Source: Bacteroidales bacterium (lineage in GTDB: Bacteria > Bacteroidota > Bacteroidia > Bacteroidales > UBA932). From it: a DNA stretch of 48,230 nt. Positions within the stretch are counted from its first letter, which is position 1; every line of letters begins with the position of its first letter. The notes below the pieces were generated by a model. It searched no databases. It was given only the letters and a program-made list of their open reading frames with translations, and was not told the DNA's origin. Positions 46,545 to 48,230 of this stretch are shown piece by piece. Location: assembly GCA_017848635.1 (NCBI GenBank), contig JAFIHK010000100.1:1-48230 (forward strand). Reading direction: 5' to 3'. Position numbers and translations under genes: made by a program.

Positions 46545-47696
46545 TTAATTTGCTCTTTTATCTTTTATATGATTTATAACAAACAACAGTGTTACCATAA
46601 ATGTGCAGATAACTGCTATTATCGGGAAAGAGGATAGTCCGAAGAGACCTATCAGCAGATTCAGCAACGTGTTACCAAGAAGTGCAATTACTAGTGCGAA
46701 GCTGAAAGCGGTTGCCGAAAGCTCTTTAAATTTGTTGCCTACTGCTGCCAGAACTATTGGGAAAGTCGATGCAAATCCGAATCCGAGAAGAAAGGTTCCG
46801 GCAAGTGCTGTAAACATATGAGGGAATAGTGTAAAGAGCGTAATACCCAGGGCCGAAAAGGCCATTCCTGCCGTAAGTACGCTAAGATTCGATATCTTAT
46901 CGAGAATCAGGCTAAGCAATACTCTTCCTGCCAAAAGTCCTACTACCATTACAGAGAGAGCTGTCATTGCGTTCTCCTGTGAAAAACCGTTTTCTCCCGA
47001 GAGATATGTTGGTATCCAGTTCTGACTGATGCCCTCAAGTGCGCTCTGGAAAAAGAGTGCAAAGCTCAGAAGAAGCAGGGTGGGATTTCCGGCCATCTGC
47101 GCTGCTTTGGCAAGTGGAAACCCTTGCTTCACCTTAGGTTCAGGGAACTTTACAGCAAGGTGATAGACAACGGAGAGTAGCATTAATATTGAGATGGCGC
47201 CTACTATGTGGACATAAGTAACCGATTCTGGCATAACCTTGAACAGAAGAGGGATCGTTATGGCTCCGAAACAGTAAAATATTCCAAGGATACTAAGGTT
47301 GGTACCCCTGGTTTTATCGTCTGATATCTCCGAAACAAGGGCATTTGATTCTCCATTCATTATACCGCCGCCGGTTCCCATTATAAGTATTGCAATCCTT
47401 ACTACCTCAAGCTGATCTGCCAAAACCATCAGCATCAATCCTGAGACTGTTACCAGAGTAGATACAATCAGCAGAGATTTGTACCCGAAGCGGTCTACAA
47501 TTGGTCCGAATAGAAGTGACCCGGCAAGAACTCCAAAGGGCAATAGTCCTGTTAAAATTGAGGCTTCAGCAGTTCCGAGGTTGAATTTTGCTGTTAATGA
47601 GGGAAGTACCGATCCCATTGCTATGAATGCGGCTCCGAAAAATAGCATTCCGGCAAACCCGGATGCTAGTACTTTAAAGTGAGATGAGTTTTTCAT
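46545..47696 (-). CDS. MFS sugar transporter (FucP/sugar-MFS-like)
   Basis: 383 residues with 12 hydrophobic helices. Between helices 2 and 3 the MFS loop motif is GPIVDRFGYKSLL. The gene neighbours (ROK kinase before, SIS protein after) indicate a sugar or amino-sugar substrate. It is likely a proton symporter of the inner membrane. It lies 14 bases after the ROK gene and 24 before the SIS gene, on the same strand. Confidence 0.85.
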   Translation of the reverse strand: MKNSSHFKVLASGFAGMLFFGAAFIAMGSVLPSLTAKFNLGTAEASILTGLLPFGVLAGSLLFGPIVDRFGYKSLLIVSTLVTVSGLMLMVLADQLEVVRIAILIMGTGGGIMNGESNALVSEISDDKTRGTNLSILGIFYCFGAITIPLLFKVMPESVTYVHIVGAISILMLLSVVYHLAVKFPEPKVKQGFPLAKAAQMAGNPTLLLLSFALFFQSALEGISQNWIPTYLSGENGFSQENAMTALSVMVVGLLAGRVLLSLILDKISNLSVLTAGMAFSALGITLFTLFPHMFTALAGTFLLGFGFASTFPIVLAAVGNKFKELSATAFSFALVIALLGNTLLNLLIGLFGLSSFPIIAVICTFMVTLLFVINHIKDKRAN

Positions 47697-47710
47697 ATTT
47701 TAAAATCGGA

Positions 47711-48230
47711 TTAGTAATTATTTACAGCAATGGCTCCGGCACCATACAATCCGGCTTTGGAACCGAGCTGCGAGGTGGTGAATTTACACTCTCTGATGCT
47801 GATAGGTTGGGCCCATTTGAGTGCCTCTCTGTATATTTTGTCTACAAGTGACGATGCAGGTCCGAATACTCCGCCCCCAAAGATTATAAATTCAGGGTTG
47901 AAGAGACTTACAAAGTTGGCAGCAGCCATCCCCCACATCTCTACAGCTTTGTCGATAATGAGAGAGGCTATTTTATCGCCTCTTTCATATGCATCGAATA
48001 CCTCGTATGATGTAACTTTACCGGAGTCATAATTTCTTAGAAGACTGTCTTCGAATGGATTATTGAGCAGATATTTGTTGGCTTGAGCAGCAATTCCATT
48101 GCCCGAAGCGTGAGTTTCGAAACATCCGCACTCGTTGTATTCATCTCTATATGGAGGTTGTAGCGCCATCCATCCTGTGGCTCCTGTAATGTCGGAGTGG
48201 CCGTGAAGTATTCGTCCGTCTATCAGAATA
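47711..48230 (-). CDS. ROK-family sugar kinase, N-terminal part outside the window
   Basis: The frame is open to the window edge; 172 codons are visible. From the N-side the visible part has ILIDGRILHGHSDITGATGW, then ECGCFETHASG (the Cys-rich ROK zinc region, here shortened from the usual CxCGxxGCxE), then AANFVSLFNPEFIIFGGGVF, the typical ROK C-terminal glycine strand. ROK kinases phosphorylate glucose, GlcNAc, ManNAc and similar sugars with ATP. First seen gene of a leftward run with MFS, SIS, porin and mltF-like genes. Confidence 0.88.
   Translation of the reverse strand, partial: ILIDGRILHGHSDITGATGWMALQPPYRDEYNECGCFETHASGNGIAAQANKYLLNNPFEDSLLRNYDSGKVTSYEVFDAYERGDKIASLIIDKAVEMWGMAAANFVSLFNPEFIIFGGGVFGPASSLVDKIYREALKWAQPISIRECKFTTSQLGSKAGLYGAGAIAVNNY

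Overview
The window is a stretch of a Bacteroidetes chromosome, most likely from the order Bacteroidales. Four things point there. Many genes are preceded by the phylum's TTTG-N19-22-TAnnTTTG promoter. Shine-Dalgarno sequences are almost absent. Families restricted to or typical of the phylum are present (DUF4199, DUF4293, DUF4295, the 'putative porin' family, a large LepB). The set thrS-infC-rpmI-rplT plus rpmB-rpmG-DUF4295-ftsY also fits. I cannot fix the genus from sequence alone. The product set suggests an anaerobic or fermentative organism: methylglyoxal synthase, a single lipoamide dehydrogenase, and a UbiA-type prenyltransferase that could serve menaquinone.

Region by region. 1-2050 is accessory DNA: the 3' end of an IS3-family transposase whose right end is present as three tandem 50-bp copies, an AT-rich exported two-lobed aspartyl-protease-like protein, and an orphan coding fragment next to a 9-C run. 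2050-7780 holds housekeeping and stress genes: AlkD-type DNA glycosylase, GNAT acetyltransferase, methylglyoxal synthase, acyl-ACP thioesterase, CTP synthase, glutaminyl cyclase and an MnmD-like tRNA methyltransferase. 7870-12922 is a rightward run of secA, lpdA and a bactofilin. Convergent to it, 15699-13100, are DUF4199, a GT2 glycosyltransferase and an actin-like ATPase whose N-terminal nucleotide-binding hairpin sits at the C-terminus.

15820-25496 is a rightward translation and export block: thrS, infC with an AUC start and a strong Shine-Dalgarno, rpmI, rplT, lepB, rpmB, rpmG, DUF4295, ftsY, pheT and a UbiA prenyltransferase. Enolase is opposite. 26922-35305 carries an N-acetylmuramoyl-L-alanine amidase, uvrB, an RSH (p)ppGpp enzyme with a degraded hydrolase motif, and uvrA, joined by short overlaps. 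An M28 peptidase homologue with its catalytic Glu replaced by Lys lies opposite. 36260-42578 carries a monofunctional peptidoglycan glycosyltransferase, a TPR protein, a DUF4293 membrane protein, a nucleoside phosphorylase, a SirB1-like protein and a LolC/E-type permease.

The right end (48230-42580, leftward) is a run of ROK sugar kinase (cut by the window edge), MFS transporter, SIS-domain protein, outer-membrane porin and an MltF-like lytic transglycosylase broken by an in-frame TAG. The run looks like a sugar or amino-sugar uptake and phosphorylation cluster, with a cell-wall enzyme at its end.

The strongest candidate for something undescribed is the circularly permuted actin-like protein at 13100-14209. 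It is co-directional with a membrane glycosyltransferase and convergent with a bactofilin.
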